Origin: Coriobacteriaceae bacterium AF08-21
GTDB lineage: Bacteria; Actinomycetota; Coriobacteriia; Coriobacteriales; Coriobacteriaceae
Assembly (NCBI GenBank): GCA_027687465.1
Contig: JAQCQR010000009.1
Coordinates: 33,289 to 97,288, forward strand
DNA: 64,000 nt
Direction: 5' to 3'
Shown here: positions 38,461 to 46,922 of the stretch, one piece after another
How the letters are laid out: each line of letters opens with the position of its first letter
How positions within the stretch are numbered: the first letter of the stretch is position 1
The notes under the pieces: generated by a model
The model's input: only the letters and a program-made list of their open reading frames with translations
What the model was told of the DNA's origin: nothing
The model's database searches: none
Program-made: the position numbers and the translations under genes

Positions 38461-41348
38461 TCGAGGACGCGGTTTCGTCAGGAACGCCGCAGTTTGTCAT
38501 CGACTCCTATGCCACGCTTGCCGACCGCGCCAAAACGCAGTCCTTCGGCCTTATCGAGGAAGATGTGATTGTCCTCGATACCGAGACCACGGGTCTTTCG
38601 GTGCAGGACAACGAGCTGATCGAGATCTCGGCGGCCCGTCTTTCGGGCCGCGAGGTCATCGACCGCTTCGATACCTTCGTGCATCCCAAACAGCTGATTC
38701 CCGCCGAGATTACCGAGCTCACGAGCATTACAAATGCCGATGTGGCAGATGCCCCGTCGGCGGTTGAGGCCGTCGCCGCTCTCGCCGATTTTGTCGGTGG
38801 CTGCCCGGTGATCGCACACAACGCCACGTTCGACCGCTCGTTTATCGAGTCGATCAAAGGCGGCGTCAACGTGAGCGATATTTGGATCGATTCGCTGGCG
38901 CTGTCGCGCATCGCGCTTCCGCGCCTGGCCTCGCACAAGCTGTCTTTTATGGCCGATCTGTTTGGCTGCGACTCGGTATCACACCGTGCCAATGCCGACG
39001 TCGACGCCCTGTGTGGCGTATGGCGCGTGTTGCTCGTGGCGCTCACCGACTTGCCCCAGGGCCTCATGGCGCGCCTAGCCGACATGCATCCGGACGTGCC
39101 TTGGTCCTATCGTCCTATCTTCTCATTCTTGGCAGGGCAGAACCCTGGTTCTATCTTCTCTCTCAGCGCCGCTCGTGCTGACGTTCTCAAGGCCGATCGC
39201 GCCGACGATCGGGTGGACGCCGATGAGCTGCCGGTTCTCAAGATGCCGAGTCGTGAGGAGATCGAGGCAGACTATGCGCCAGGTGGCCTGGTCAATCGCA
39301 TGTATCCCACCTACGAGCCGCGTGATGAGCAGATCGCGATGGCGCTCGAGGTCCGCGATGCGCTGGTCACGGGCACTCATCGAGTAATTGAGGCAGGCAC
39401 AGGCGTCGGCAAATCGATGGCCTATCTGGTGCCTTTTGCCGAGGCAGCACGCCGTAACAACATCACGGTTGGTATTGCGACCAAATCGAACAATCTTGCC
39501 GACCAGCTCATGTACCATGAGCTGCCAAAACTTGCCGAGCAACTGGACGGTGGTCTGTCATTTTGCGCTCTCAAGGGGTATGACCACTATCCGTGCCTGC
39601 GCAAGCTCGAGCGCATGAGCCGCGGCCAGGTCGAGATTACCACCAAGCGCGATCCGGCGGACACGCTCACGGCGGTCGCGGTCATTATGGCGTACGTCTG
39701 CCAATCAGCCGATGGCGACCTCGACTCGCTCGGCATTCGGTGGCGCAGCGTCAACCGTCCCGACTTTACGACGGCCTCGCGCGAGTGTGCTCGTCGCCTC
39801 TGCCCGTTTTTCCCTGATAAATGTTTGGTCCACGGCGCTCGCCGTCGTGCGGCGCATGCCGATGTGGTGGTCACCAACCATTCCCTGCTGTTCCGCAACG
39901 TCGCGGCCGAGGGCAGGATTTTGCCGCCGATTCGTCATTGGGTAATCGACGAGGCCCATTCCATCGAGCGCGAGGCGCGCCGTCAGTGGGCGCGTGTGGT
40001 GTCGGCGGACGAATCACGCGTTCTGTTTGAGCGTCTGGGTGGCTCGAGCACCGGCGCGCTAAGCCAGGTTTCCCGTGATTTGGCAACCTCCGAGGGCTCT
40101 ACGCTCTATCTGGGCCTTACCGCCAAGGCGACGTCGACGGTTGCGCGCGCGAGCATGGCGATCGCCGGCGTGTTCGATGGCGTTCGCGAGCTCGGTCGCC
40201 GTGCCCGTGGGGGCTATGACAATGCCAATCTATGGATTGGCCCCGAGCTGCGCGAATCTGACGACTGGCATGATTTCTTACAGTCGGCCTACACTGGCAT
40301 CGACGCATTGGAACAAGCTGACAAGAGCGTCGACGCGCTGGTGCAAGCCGTCGCCGCCGACAAGCCAGAGGTTGTTGTCGACCTGGGTGATATCTCGCGC
40401 CGCCTGCACGAGCTGGCCGAGAACCTAAAACTCATCATTGATGGTACCGATGAACACTACGTGTATTCGCTGCAGGTCAATCGCAGGCTGCGTGCCGGCG
40501 GAGAGTCAATGACCGCAGAGCGCATCGACATTGGCGAGGCCTTGGCAACCGAGTGGCTGCCCGAGGTTCACACGGCTATCTTTGCCTCGGCGACCATGAC
40601 GGTGTCCAAAAGCTTTGAGCACTTTAACCATGCGGTCGGCCTTGATCGCATCGGTGCTTCAACGTCGTCATCGCTGCACTTGGATTCGAGCTACGACTTC
40701 GATTCGAACATGGCTGTAGTCGTTGCGGGCGATATCCCCGATCCGCGCGATCGTGAGAGCTATCTTACGGCGCTCGAGCGCGTACTGGTCGACGCCCATC
40801 TTGCCATGGGCGGATCGGTGCTCACGTTGTTCACCAATCGGCGCGACATGGAGGACCTATACACCCGCGTTGAGCCCAAGATGGCCCGTGCGGGTCTGGA
40901 GCTCAACTGCCAGCAGCGCAACTCATCTCCTCGTCGCCTGCGCGACCGGTTTATCAACGAACCGACCTCGTCGCTTTTTGCGCTCAAGGCCTTCTGGGAG
41001 GGGTTTGATGCCAGCGGCGAGACGCTGCGCTGCGTCATCATTCCCAAGTTGCCGTTCTCGAGCCCCACGGACCCGCTCTCGTGCGAGCGCAACCTGCGCG
41101 AAGACCGCGCATGGGCGCGCTATTCGCTGCCCGAGGCGGTGCTCGAGGTTAAGCAGGCCGCGGGGCGTTTGATTCGCTCGTCGACCGATAGCGGTGTGCT
41201 GATCTTGGCGGATCCTCGCCTGGTGACGAAGGGCTATGGCAAGAAGTTCTTAACGTCGCTGCCCACGAGCTCCTACCAGCGCATCGAATCGGCGCAGATC
41301 GGGCACTATCTACAGCTGTGGCGTGCACGCCACGAGCGGCGGCGCTAA
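38454..41348 (+). CDS. dinG: Exonuclease-DinG family helicase
   Basis: The 964-residue protein joins an N-terminal DnaQ-like 3'-5' exonuclease (about 38-200; VLDTETTGLS supplies Asp and Glu, and VIAHNATFDRSF the next motif) to a DinG/XPD-type superfamily 2 helicase. Walker A is EAGTGVGKSMAY near 312, and the DEAH-type box is VIDEAHSIE near 500. The four Fe-S cysteines appear to be in YPCLRK, CARRLCPFFPDKC and nearby. Motif VI is VKQAAGRLIRSSTDSG. This architecture matches the long Gram-positive DinG form. It probably unwinds or degrades damaged or structured DNA. It ends tail to tail with the WYL gene. Confidence 0.9.
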   Translation: MLIEDAVSSGTPQFVIDSYATLADRAKTQSFGLIEEDVIVLDTETTGLSVQDNELIEISAARLSGREVIDRFDTFVHPKQLIPAEITELTSITNADVADAPSAVEAVAALADFVGGCPVIAHNATFDRSFIESIKGGVNVSDIWIDSLALSRIALPRLASHKLSFMADLFGCDSVSHRANADVDALCGVWRVLLVALTDLPQGLMARLADMHPDVPWSYRPIFSFLAGQNPGSIFSLSAARADVLKADRADDRVDADELPVLKMPSREEIEADYAPGGLVNRMYPTYEPRDEQIAMALEVRDALVTGTHRVIEAGTGVGKSMAYLVPFAEAARRNNITVGIATKSNNLADQLMYHELPKLAEQLDGGLSFCALKGYDHYPCLRKLERMSRGQVEITTKRDPADTLTAVAVIMAYVCQSADGDLDSLGIRWRSVNRPDFTTASRECARRLCPFFPDKCLVHGARRRAAHADVVVTNHSLLFRNVAAEGRILPPIRHWVIDEAHSIEREARRQWARVVSADESRVLFERLGGSSTGALSQVSRDLATSEGSTLYLGLTAKATSTVARASMAIAGVFDGVRELGRRARGGYDNANLWIGPELRESDDWHDFLQSAYTGIDALEQADKSVDALVQAVAADKPEVVVDLGDISRRLHELAENLKLIIDGTDEHYVYSLQVNRRLRAGGESMTAERIDIGEALATEWLPEVHTAIFASATMTVSKSFEHFNHAVGLDRIGASTSSSLHLDSSYDFDSNMAVVVAGDIPDPRDRESYLTALERVLVDAHLAMGGSVLTLFTNRRDMEDLYTRVEPKMARAGLELNCQQRNSSPRRLRDRFINEPTSSLFALKAFWEGFDASGETLRCVIIPKLPFSSPTDPLSCERNLREDRAWARYSLPEAVLEVKQAAGRLIRSSTDSGVLILADPRLVTKGYGKKFLTSLPTSSYQRIESAQIGHYLQLWRARHERRR

Positions 41349-42262
41349 AGCGGGCAGACGAGGGTTTTTGCCATATCGCACAGACGCTTTGACAGGGCGG
41401 GGTCATCCAAGATGCGGATGGCTCCGCCCGCTGCGATTATCTGGCTCAGCAGCCAACGCTCGGAGCCGTAATGTACGGTTACCGTTGCCATGTCTGTTCC
41501 GCTGAGTTCGATTAGGGTGATGCCGGCCCAGTCCAGATGCTCCGCCATATCGAATGGCATCAAGAGCTTTGCGCTACGCTGCGTCCGGGCAAGGGAATCG
41601 TGGAGGGATGCAACGTCCGGTGCGTGAGGCACGACGGAGTCTTCCGTCAAGGCGAGTCCCTCGATTTTATCCATGCGATAGGTGCGCTGCTCATCGACCG
41701 CGATGTCCCAGGCAATCAGATATGTTTGGTCGCCGTTTGCTGTAATGCGCAAGGGGTCGACCAGACGCTCGCGTGGCCGCGCATCGTCCATCGAGCGATA
41801 CGAGATACGACAGCGAACGCCGTCCTGAATGGCGCAGCTCAGCTGCTGCCAGTGCGACCCGTGGTTGACGGTGTCAAAGACGTGCTGGTTATAGCCGAGC
41901 TCTTCGGGTAGAAGAGCATGTCGAATTCGAGCCGCCGCCTGGGGCTCGATCCCCAACGATTCAAGTTCGTGGTTGAGCACAGCGCCCTCGGCGGCACTCA
42001 GACGCAGCGGTAGCACACGCCCAGCGTCACCGGTGAGGACCACACGCTCGCCGTGGCATTCGCAGATGATGCGCGCACCCGATTCTCGGTCCGCGAGCGT
42101 CGAGACGATCTCGAGAATCTCGTCGAGCGACACTCCTGTGATGTCAAAGCGACTGCAAATCTCAGTTCGTGTCATGCCGCTCTCGCCGGCGGCGTAGAGG
42201 GCCTCAATGATGTCGATGGCGCGCGAGAGCCTCTGCTCGCTGGTGAGTTTACGCACGGGCAT
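41345..42262 (-). CDS. WYL-domain regulator (PafC-like)
   Basis: From the ATG at 42262 the protein has 305 residues. An N-terminal winged-helix HTH (LSRAIDIIEALYAAGESGMTRTEICSRF) is followed by a WYL-type ligand domain (ISYRSMDDARPRERLVDPLRITANGDQTYLIAWD) and a C-terminal WCX-like region. In actinobacteria paired PafB/PafC WYL proteins activate DNA-damage genes after sensing single-stranded DNA. Its start overlaps the end of the upstream WYL gene, so they are coupled. Its stop overlaps that of the convergent dinG gene by 4 bp. Confidence 0.85.
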   Translation of the reverse strand: MPVRKLTSEQRLSRAIDIIEALYAAGESGMTRTEICSRFDITGVSLDEILEIVSTLADRESGARIICECHGERVVLTGDAGRVLPLRLSAAEGAVLNHELESLGIEPQAAARIRHALLPEELGYNQHVFDTVNHGSHWQQLSCAIQDGVRCRISYRSMDDARPRERLVDPLRITANGDQTYLIAWDIAVDEQRTYRMDKIEGLALTEDSVVPHAPDVASLHDSLARTQRSAKLLMPFDMAEHLDWAGITLIELSGTDMATVTVHYGSERWLLSQIIAAGGAIRILDDPALSKRLCDMAKTLVCPL

Positions 42263-43271
42263 GCTCGTGCACCGTCCTTTCAATGAGGTGGTTCCACGCC
42301 TGCTTGAGCGATTTGGGGGCCATGGGCCTCATGCCGTCCATGGCGTGGGCCATGCAAAATGAGGCGGCGGCTTCAAGATCGCGCACGTCAACGGTCCAAG
42401 TCCATCCCGAATCGGTGTGTGCGAGCTCACCTCGCCCGCGCGTGAGGCCGTTGATCATATCGATCTGCGTCTGCGGGGCGAACGAGAACGTAGCCGCAAC
42501 GGGCGGGCGGTCGGCAAAATCGAATTCAAAGAACAGGTAGTCGTTGAGATTGAAGTCTGCAGGGATGGCGTAGGCCTTCGAAGGACGCCAAGCGCGAACG
42601 ATACGGTCGCAGCGGAATGTCCTGATGTCGTCGGTGGCATTGTCGAGGCCGCAGAAGTACGCAACGCCCTCGCGCTCGAACATGCCGTAGACGCAGACGG
42701 TACGCTCTTTCTGCTCACCGCGTCCGTTCTGATATAAAAATCGCAGCGCGCATCGCTCGGCAAAGGCGCTCCATACCGCATCGACGGTGGGAGAGCGGCG
42801 GATCGGTGCTTCGTCCGCCGTCGTCCTGCCGGTGAGGTAGGCAATCTTGGAACGAATATCGGCAAGCGGCGCGGCAAAAGTGGATGAGCCGGCCGCTATT
42901 GTCTGGTCGATAGCGTTGAGCAGGATATCGGCGTCGTCTGCGGTGATGAGGCCGCCTGCCGCAAACGTGTGCTCGCGGTCGATTGTCCATGAGCTTTCCT
43001 CGGTCTCCTGCGCGCCGGCGGGGCGAACCTCCTTGATTAAGATGCCGCGTTCGAGCAGTTTGTCACGATCGCGCCGAAACTTGCGCTTATCCGAGTCGAT
43101 ATTGCCCGAGCCATATCCCAGGTCAGAATCCAAGACGATCTGCTCGGTCGTCAGCGGTTCGGGGGAGCTGTTGAGCACAAAGAAAAGATTGAGGATGCGC
43201 TGAGTCGTTTTATCGAAACTGGGCTCCGAATTCCCCTTTTTAATTGTCGCGGTCGCGTCGCTTGCCGTCAT
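42249..43271 (-). CDS. WYL-domain regulator (PafB-like)
   Basis: The 340-residue protein has an N-terminal HTH (TTQRILNLFFVLNSSPEPLTTEQIV) and a WYL domain (ALRFLYQNGRGEQKERTVCVYG, then AYFCGLDNATDDIRTFRCDRI). The tail ends in a WCX-like region. It is the first gene of a two-gene WYL unit and overlaps the second by 14 bp. Together they resemble PafBC, which is usually linked to proteasome genes, but no proteasome genes are present here. Confidence 0.85.
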   Translation of the reverse strand: MTASDATATIKKGNSEPSFDKTTQRILNLFFVLNSSPEPLTTEQIVLDSDLGYGSGNIDSDKRKFRRDRDKLLERGILIKEVRPAGAQETEESSWTIDREHTFAAGGLITADDADILLNAIDQTIAAGSSTFAAPLADIRSKIAYLTGRTTADEAPIRRSPTVDAVWSAFAERCALRFLYQNGRGEQKERTVCVYGMFEREGVAYFCGLDNATDDIRTFRCDRIVRAWRPSKAYAIPADFNLNDYLFFEFDFADRPPVAATFSFAPQTQIDMINGLTRGRGELAHTDSGWTWTVDVRDLEAAASFCMAHAMDGMRPMAPKSLKQAWNHLIERTVHEHARA

Positions 43272-43469
43272 AGAGTCCTCGCATGAGAAGGTGGTTTGCT
43301 GCCATGATTTTAGTCCGATATGGAGATTAGGCTATATCCTTGTCCGCTCGGGGCGTTAAGATGGCCCGAATTCGGTCGTTTGCGCTCGCTCGGGGTATAC
43401 TTTCGACTATATACGGTTCTAATGTGCATGCATTGGGCCTATTTGTCGGATTATGGATGTGGAGCGCAC

Positions 43470-46400
43470 ATGGCGAACACCCAGAACTATATTAACCACC
43501 TGCTGCAGAACACCGGCATCACGCCGGCATGCAGCGAAGAAGAGCGCTTGGCTGCCGAGGATATCGCTCAGATCTTCCGCAACCACGGCTTTGATCCCGA
43601 GGTTCAGGAGTTCAATGCCCCGGCGCCCAGCAGGTTGGCATTTGCCGTTACCGGTATTCTTGCGTTTGCCGGCGCCCTGCTGATGGGCATCGGCGGCGGC
43701 ATCGGCTTGGTCGGCACCTTGCTGGCCATTGTCGGTGCCGTTCTTTACGTGCTCGAGCGCACGGGCCACCCCGTGGTTTCGCGCCTGGGCAAGACGGGCG
43801 TGAGCCAAAATGTCATCGCCTACCACAAGGCCTCGGGCCCGCTCGCGTCTCCGCGCAACCGCCCGGTGGTCGTTGTCGCACACTACGACTCTCCCCGTGC
43901 TGAGCTGCTCGCCCGCGAGCCCTATGCTTCGTATCGTGCGCTCATCGCCAAGCTGTTGCCCGTTGCCACGGTTGCCCCTGCTGCCGTTGCCATCTTGCGT
44001 ATCCTGCCGCTCCCCGGCGCGCTCAAGGTTCTGCTGTGGATTGTCGCGATCCTCGCTTCCCTCGTTGCGCTCGCCAACGCGGCAAACATCATTTCTAACC
44101 GTTTTGTGCTTCCCTATACGTCCGGCGCAGTGTGCAACAAGTCTTCTGTCGCCGCTATGCTCGGCGTTATGGACAACGTTGCTCCCTTCCAGGGCGAAAA
44201 CGAGTTTCCCGACGATGTTCCGTTCGATACCTATTTTGGGGAGCAGAAGCGTCGTGCCGAGGAGATGGCGCGCGCAGCAGCGGAGTATGCCGCGGCCCAA
44301 CAGCAAAACGACTACGGCAACACCATCGAGTATGAAGAGCCTACCTACGCCGAGGACGAGTTCGGTCAGCCGATTGCTCCCGACGCTCAGACCGAGCCCG
44401 AACAGGGCGAGGCTTTCGACGAGCAGATCGAGGGCTTTGAGGGTGCGTCTGCCGACGAGACGCTGATTGGCGCCATCGTGCCCGAGGATCAGAATCAGGC
44501 TGTCCAGGCCGAAGAGTTCAATGACGAGGTTCCCACTGCCGAGCCGGCGGAGGAGCCTGTCGCGGCCGAGCCCGAGCCCAGGCTCTATCGCAATGCCGCC
44601 GGCAACATCCGCTTTGGTTCGGATGCCATCCGTGCGCTCGGAATGCTTCCCGAGTCCTGCACGCTCGATTACGAGGAAGGCGAGGAGCCGACGTTTGAGC
44701 CCGAGCCTGCCCCCGTCGTGACTGCATCTGCGCCCGTTGTCGCCGTGGATGATGAGTCTGCCGCGGTTGCCGCTGCCGTTGCCGAGCCCGAGGCGGTGTC
44801 CGCGATCGATCCCGCGGCAGGACTGGACATTTTGGCTCCCGCCGCGCCGGCGCAAGACGTTACGGACGAGCCTGACGACGATTACGCTGAACAGCCGAGG
44901 CGCGTGTCTTACGAGAGCGATACTGATTTCTCGGCCGAGATTCCCGCGGCAACGCCCCATGCCGATATTGCATCCGCGTTCTCTTCGATTGGCGCCAGCG
45001 CTTCCAACTTCTTTAAGGGTGCGCTTGCAAAGGGCAGGAAATTTGTCGACGATTTCGAGGGGAAGCGCGCTGCCGCACGCGAGGCTGCCGAGCAGGAGGC
45101 TATCGCTCAGCAGCAGGCAGCCGAGGCGGCACGTGAGCGCGCGGCGCAAGAGTTCGAGCAGAACGAGGCTATGCAGTCCGTGCCTGTCGACGCCGCCGAA
45201 GCTACGACGTCCTTTGAGGCTCAGCAGCACGTCGATAGCACCATGTCGTTTGATGCCGCGCAGTTCGATTCCACGATAACGTTTGAAAAGCAAGGCACCG
45301 CGATTGCCGAGCCCCTTCCTGTTTCCGATGAGCAGGGCGACGCGGCAGACGATGACGAGCCTATTGATGCTGCCGAAATCCAAGATGTCGCCGGGCACGA
45401 GCCCGTCGAGGTCAACTGTGACGAAGAGCAATACGCGGCAGCCGATCAAGGTGATTCGACCGAGGTCGAGCAGGAGGAAGTGCCTGCGGTTTCCGAGGCT
45501 CCCGAGACAGATGAGTCGAGGCCTTACTCCACGCAGATTTTCACCATGCCGACCCCGAGTGGTTCCGGTGCCACGGTTGCCGATGTTGCTCCCACCCAGG
45601 ACGAAACGGTCGATTCCCTTATGGCCCAGATTTCCTCCCAGGCATCACCGCGTCCGCAGGTGAATGTTCCCGATCCGGCGTCGGCTCCGTCGCCTGCACC
45701 TTCCTCGTCTCCGCTGGCTTCGGTCCCCGATCCGTCGCTGCCGTCGATGAAGCAGGCAAACGTTGCGTCTCGCACGTCGCTGTTCGACCTTCCCGACCCC
45801 TCCGCACAGGTCAACGACCCCTTTGCTACCGCTCAGGGCCCCGAACCAACATCGGCACCCGTTGCGCCTCCTAGGCCCGTTGCGTCGGGCGCTCAGCCGA
45901 TCGAGACCATTTCGGCTCCCGCCCCGGCGGCGCCCAAGTCTCGCAAGCGCGGCCTGGGCGGCCTGTTCGGTCGTAAAAAGAAAAACGAACAGGACAGCAT
46001 GAGTGATTGGCTGGGCGTCGAAGACGATTACGATGCCAAGAAGTCCGGTCGCGGCGTCGGTTCGTGGGATAATTTCGAGGACGATAACGATGGCTGGAAG
46101 GGCGGCGCTACGTCTTCCGACGGCGCTTCTTCCGAAGATATGCTCTCGGCTGTCGCCTCTATGGGCGACGATGAGCTGCTCGGTCACGATATCTGGTTTG
46201 TGGCAACGGGCGCCTCGGATTGTGATGGCGCCGGTATGAAGGCCTTCTTGGCTTCGCATCGCGATAAGCTCCGCGGCGTCTTCTTCATCAATCTTGAATC
46301 CGTCGGCGCCGGTAGGCTTTCGGTGGTGACGGTTGAGGGCGAACAGCAGCTGCTCAAGGGCGATCGCCGCATCATGAACCTGGTCAGCAAGGTGTGCAAG

Positions 46401-46616
46401 TCGTTCCATGTCGATTGTGGCGCGCTCGAGATGCCCTATGCCAAGACCGATGCCTACGCCGCCCTCGAGGCGAGCCGCCGAGCCCTCACCATCGCCGGCG
46501 TGGACGGCACGCGTCTGGCTTGCGCTCGTACCGAGGACGACCTGCCCCACAATGTCAACCCGACGAACATTGCCACGGTATCCGAGGTCGTGACCGAGGT
46601 TATCCGCCGTTCGTAG
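43470..46616 (+). CDS. Membrane M28-like peptidase homologue with a very long acidic insert
   Basis: From the ATG at 43470 the product has 1048 residues. The N-terminal third resembles M28 metallopeptidases: VVVVAHYDSPRAEL (133-146) matches the first His motif. Two hydrophobic hairpins lie at 55-95 and 158-208. Residues 245-902 are an acidic, Ala/Pro/Glu-rich, probably disordered insert. The C-terminal part (903-1048) returns to the M28 fold, ending with LPHNVNPTN. Key ligands look lost: the second metal motif reads GAVCNKSSVAAML without Asp, and the Glu-Glu pair position reads ASDCDG. It may be a pseudopeptidase scaffold. It is followed 21 bp later by a small membrane protein gene. Confidence 0.7.
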   Translation: MANTQNYINHLLQNTGITPACSEEERLAAEDIAQIFRNHGFDPEVQEFNAPAPSRLAFAVTGILAFAGALLMGIGGGIGLVGTLLAIVGAVLYVLERTGHPVVSRLGKTGVSQNVIAYHKASGPLASPRNRPVVVVAHYDSPRAELLAREPYASYRALIAKLLPVATVAPAAVAILRILPLPGALKVLLWIVAILASLVALANAANIISNRFVLPYTSGAVCNKSSVAAMLGVMDNVAPFQGENEFPDDVPFDTYFGEQKRRAEEMARAAAEYAAAQQQNDYGNTIEYEEPTYAEDEFGQPIAPDAQTEPEQGEAFDEQIEGFEGASADETLIGAIVPEDQNQAVQAEEFNDEVPTAEPAEEPVAAEPEPRLYRNAAGNIRFGSDAIRALGMLPESCTLDYEEGEEPTFEPEPAPVVTASAPVVAVDDESAAVAAAVAEPEAVSAIDPAAGLDILAPAAPAQDVTDEPDDDYAEQPRRVSYESDTDFSAEIPAATPHADIASAFSSIGASASNFFKGALAKGRKFVDDFEGKRAAAREAAEQEAIAQQQAAEAARERAAQEFEQNEAMQSVPVDAAEATTSFEAQQHVDSTMSFDAAQFDSTITFEKQGTAIAEPLPVSDEQGDAADDDEPIDAAEIQDVAGHEPVEVNCDEEQYAAADQGDSTEVEQEEVPAVSEAPETDESRPYSTQIFTMPTPSGSGATVADVAPTQDETVDSLMAQISSQASPRPQVNVPDPASAPSPAPSSSPLASVPDPSLPSMKQANVASRTSLFDLPDPSAQVNDPFATAQGPEPTSAPVAPPRPVASGAQPIETISAPAPAAPKSRKRGLGGLFGRKKKNEQDSMSDWLGVEDDYDAKKSGRGVGSWDNFEDDNDGWKGGATSSDGASSEDMLSAVASMGDDELLGHDIWFVATGASDCDGAGMKAFLASHRDKLRGVFFINLESVGAGRLSVVTVEGEQQLLKGDRRIMNLVSKVCKSFHVDCGALEMPYAKTDAYAALEASRRALTIAGVDGTRLACARTEDDLPHNVNPTNIATVSEVVTEVIRRS

Positions 46617-46637
46617 ACGGAGCTCTAAGGAGTCAAC

Positions 46638-46856
46638 GTGTTTTCGTATATTAAGCGCCACTGGCCTGTCTACGTGATTTTGACCTTGATTGCCATTGCG
46701 TTAGGGTTTGGAGCTGCCTACATCGTGGGCGCGAAGGGCTCGACCCCCGCCTCCGCAATCAGCGAAGAGGTGGAGCAAGAACAGAGCACGGGTGCCGATG
46801 GGATTCCTGAGTCCGAGCAAGCAATCGTTGATGGTGGATCTTCGTCTGCAGAGTAG
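46638..46856 (+). CDS. Small single-pass membrane protein
   Basis: The 72-residue product starts at a GTG with AAGGAG five bases upstream. It has one membrane helix (VYVILTLIAIALGFGAAYIVG, in part) and an acidic, Ser-rich outer or inner tail. It lies 21 bp after the M28-like gene and is probably cotranscribed. I do not recognise a family. Confidence 0.7.
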   Translation: MFSYIKRHWPVYVILTLIAIALGFGAAYIVGAKGSTPASAISEEVEQEQSTGADGIPESEQAIVDGGSSSAE

Positions 46857-46879
46857 ATGCGGCGATTTAAATGATTGAA

Positions 46880-46915
46880 AGCGGGCGAGCCGGGGGACTG
46901 GCTCGTCCGCTTTTT
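46880..46915. terminator. Bidirectional terminator between convergent genes
   Basis: A 12 bp stem (AGCGGGCGAGCC with GGCTCGTCCGCT, one wobble/mismatch) is followed by TTTTT on the plus strand and a shorter T run on the minus strand. It serves the small membrane-protein gene and possibly the converging surface-protein gene. Confidence 0.75.
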
Positions 46916-46922
46916 CATCGCG

